DNA of 14,905 nt from Elusimicrobiota bacterium (GTDB lineage: Bacteria; Elusimicrobiota; Elusimicrobia; 2-01-FULL-59-12; JACPXA01). The translations under genes were made by a program, and so were the position numbers. Of the stretch, positions 13,535 through 14,905 are shown piece by piece. The DNA is taken from NCBI GenBank assembly GCA_016196785.1, contig JACPXA010000048.1, positions 1 to 14,905 on the forward strand. The letters run 5' to 3'. How positions within the stretch are numbered: position 1 is the stretch's first letter; each line of letters opens with the position of its first letter. Below the pieces are notes generated by a model. The model ran no database searches and was not told the origin of the DNA. It saw only the letters and a program-made list of their open reading frames with translations.

Positions 13535-14860
13535 TCAGCTCTTGGGGAAAACCACATAGGAGAACCCTTCCCTCCGCAGGCGTTCAGTCACTCCCTGGGT
13601 ATGGAATCCTCCAGTTACTACAAGGGCTTGTGGATCTTTGCTTTCTACAAGTTTCCTGAGAAAATTCTTTAATAACGTGTGGTCACGGTGGCTTGCCAGG
13701 GTGTAGAACTGTTCAAACTCCATGACCAGGGATGGGAAGTCCTGAAGCCCCCCAACTTCAGTACACAGTTCTTGGAGTCGCTGGGGAAGTTGGCGGATCT
13801 CCGCCCGATGGGTTTGGTAATAAGCCCATTCCTGGTGACCGAGGCGTTGGGTCACCAGTTTTTCAACGAGGGAGAGGTGTTTCGTAAGTTGGTGAAGCGC
13901 GCGCTGCGTTGAGTCAGTCGCAGTCCGTTCCACTACCGCATCTTACAGTTGATCGAGCTCATCAAAGAGCGTGTGGGTTTTGAGACCCCCCACGAGGTCC
14001 ACGTATTGACGGAAACGTTCTTGTCCTCTACTGACATGGGCGAAGTCAAGCGACGGTTCCAACGTGAGCGCTTGGAGAAAGTGGGCAATGTTGGGATAGG
14101 GGAGGGGGTGACTGTCGTTTGGACCCTTTGACGTTACGTCCCATTGGGCTGCCAGGAACTGCACGTATTGCCCCAAGGGCAAGCGGCTGCTGTGATAGGC
14201 CTCCATCCGGGCATCGAGCGCCTTCAACGAGGGTGGATAGTGTGATTCCTTCCACTGCTTCAGCTGCGTTTTAAGTTGAGAGAGCATTTCCTTGAGTTTG
14301 GATTGCTCAGGGAGGAGCTGGCGATAGGTCTGGACATGAGCTCGGTAGAGGTTGGCGTCCTCGACACCCCAGAGGAGCGGGGCAGGATCCGCGGTCATCC
14401 CCGCATACTCCGCCCCAGTGATAAGGCCTTCTTTCAGGAAGTAATCGGCGATATCGAGGTTGAGGGCTTTATCAGGGAATACCCGGTAGAAATCTTGCAG
14501 CGATTCACCCGTCGCCCCTTCAACCCCGATGAGGAGTGGATGGTCAGTCTCTCGTTGAAGGACCTCAATGACCTTGGCAATATTCCGTTGAACCTCCCAA
14601 TGACCGTGTAAGTCCTGGATATGGATGATCAGTGGGGTGGGGTGGCTCGGTGCCAAGTGGGCTTCCCGGATCGTCGCATACGGCCCAATCGTCTTGGCTA
14701 ACTTTCCAATCTCGCATGAGCTCAACCTTTGAACAGTTTGGCGGCGCTCCTCCCAAAAGGAAGCCTGCAGGAGTGGGGGGGCCACCACCTGGGCATAGAA
14801 CACAGCAACCGCCATGATGGCGGCCGTTGGCCGGAGCCAGCGCGAGAGGGTCATGTTCAT
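13535..14860 (-). pseudogene. Exported protein of an uncharacterised, EreA/ChaN/TIKI-like family, split by an in-frame TAA
   Basis: From ATG 14860 the frame gives 305 residues, then TAA at 13945-13943, and continues in the same frame for 135 more codons to 13535. The two halves read as one protein of about 441 residues. A signal or anchor (about 8-33) precedes LIIHIQDLHGHWEVQRNI (His80, Asp83, His85), LIGVEGATG (Glu114), DIADYFLKEGLITGAEYAGM (136-155), and after the stop ASHRDHTLLKN and VVTGGFHTQGVTERL (His111 of the second part). Histidine and acid motifs at both ends recall the EreA/ChaN/TIKI superfamily; I am unsure of that. I recall similar proteins from Omnitrophota. Without readthrough only the first part, lacking the GGFH motif, is made. 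No Shine-Dalgarno precedes GTG 13933 for re-initiation. Real nonsense mutation, recoding or sequencing error are all possible. Confidence 0.7.
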
Positions 14861-14905
14861 GCTCTTTAGTCTACCAGTGGGAGATTAAGATTGCATGAAC
14901 AATTG

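Noticed and set aside
14861..14905. Possible promoter upstream of the split exported-protein gene
   Set aside because: A TTGTTC-like and a TAGACT-like hexamer are present, but their spacing is about 23 nt and the region is cut by the window edge. No convincing pair.

Overview
All genes in this 14.9 kb window lie on the minus strand, so transcription runs from high to low coordinates. The junctions are tight: several ATGA or GTGA overlaps, and no gap longer than about 60 nt. No RNA gene, CRISPR array, transposase or integrase is visible. The DNA is GC-rich. The gene content (surface-antigen-like outer-membrane protein, lipid A-modification-like enzymes, PilZ, LemA) points to an uncultured Gram-negative bacterium. 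The polymer-sugar genes and short palindromic repeats recall environmental lineages such as Nitrospirota, Methylomirabilota or Omnitrophota, but this placement is a weak inference.

Right part (10170-14860): a secreted or anchored protein of an uncharacterised family, weakly EreA/ChaN/TIKI-like. Its frame is split by one in-frame TAA. It is followed by a 1108-residue membrane protein that I do not recognise. These two are the most novel genes in the window.

Middle part (5608-10119): a cassette for making and transferring a lipid-linked sugar. It contains a Gfo/Idh/MocA oxidoreductase, a DegT-type sugar aminotransferase, a DPM1/ArnC-like glycosyltransferase, a lipid-A-biosynthesis N-terminal-domain (LAB_N) protein and an ArnT-like integral-membrane glycosyltransferase. 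The order resembles the logic of aminoarabinose-type lipid A modification. The cassette is decaying. LAB_N is cut off by a composite repeat. The ArnT-like gene is frameshifted and seems to have lost internal helices. Three different palindromic repeats sit on gene junctions and supply new C-termini.

Left-middle part (3468-5611): a TPM-domain membrane protein, a nucleotidyltransferase-fold protein and LemA, translationally coupled. This is probably an envelope-associated module.

Left part (1-3409): a PilZ (c-di-GMP-binding) protein, an eIF-2B/ribose-bisphosphate-isomerase-family protein lacking the catalytic cysteine, pterin-4a-carbinolamine dehydratase, a RecB/Cas4-type PD-(D/E)XK nuclease with four cluster cysteines, and the start of a probable outer-membrane beta-barrel protein running off the window edge. 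These genes look intact. The largest gap in this stretch (58 nt, upstream of the PilZ gene) is the likeliest place for an internal promoter.
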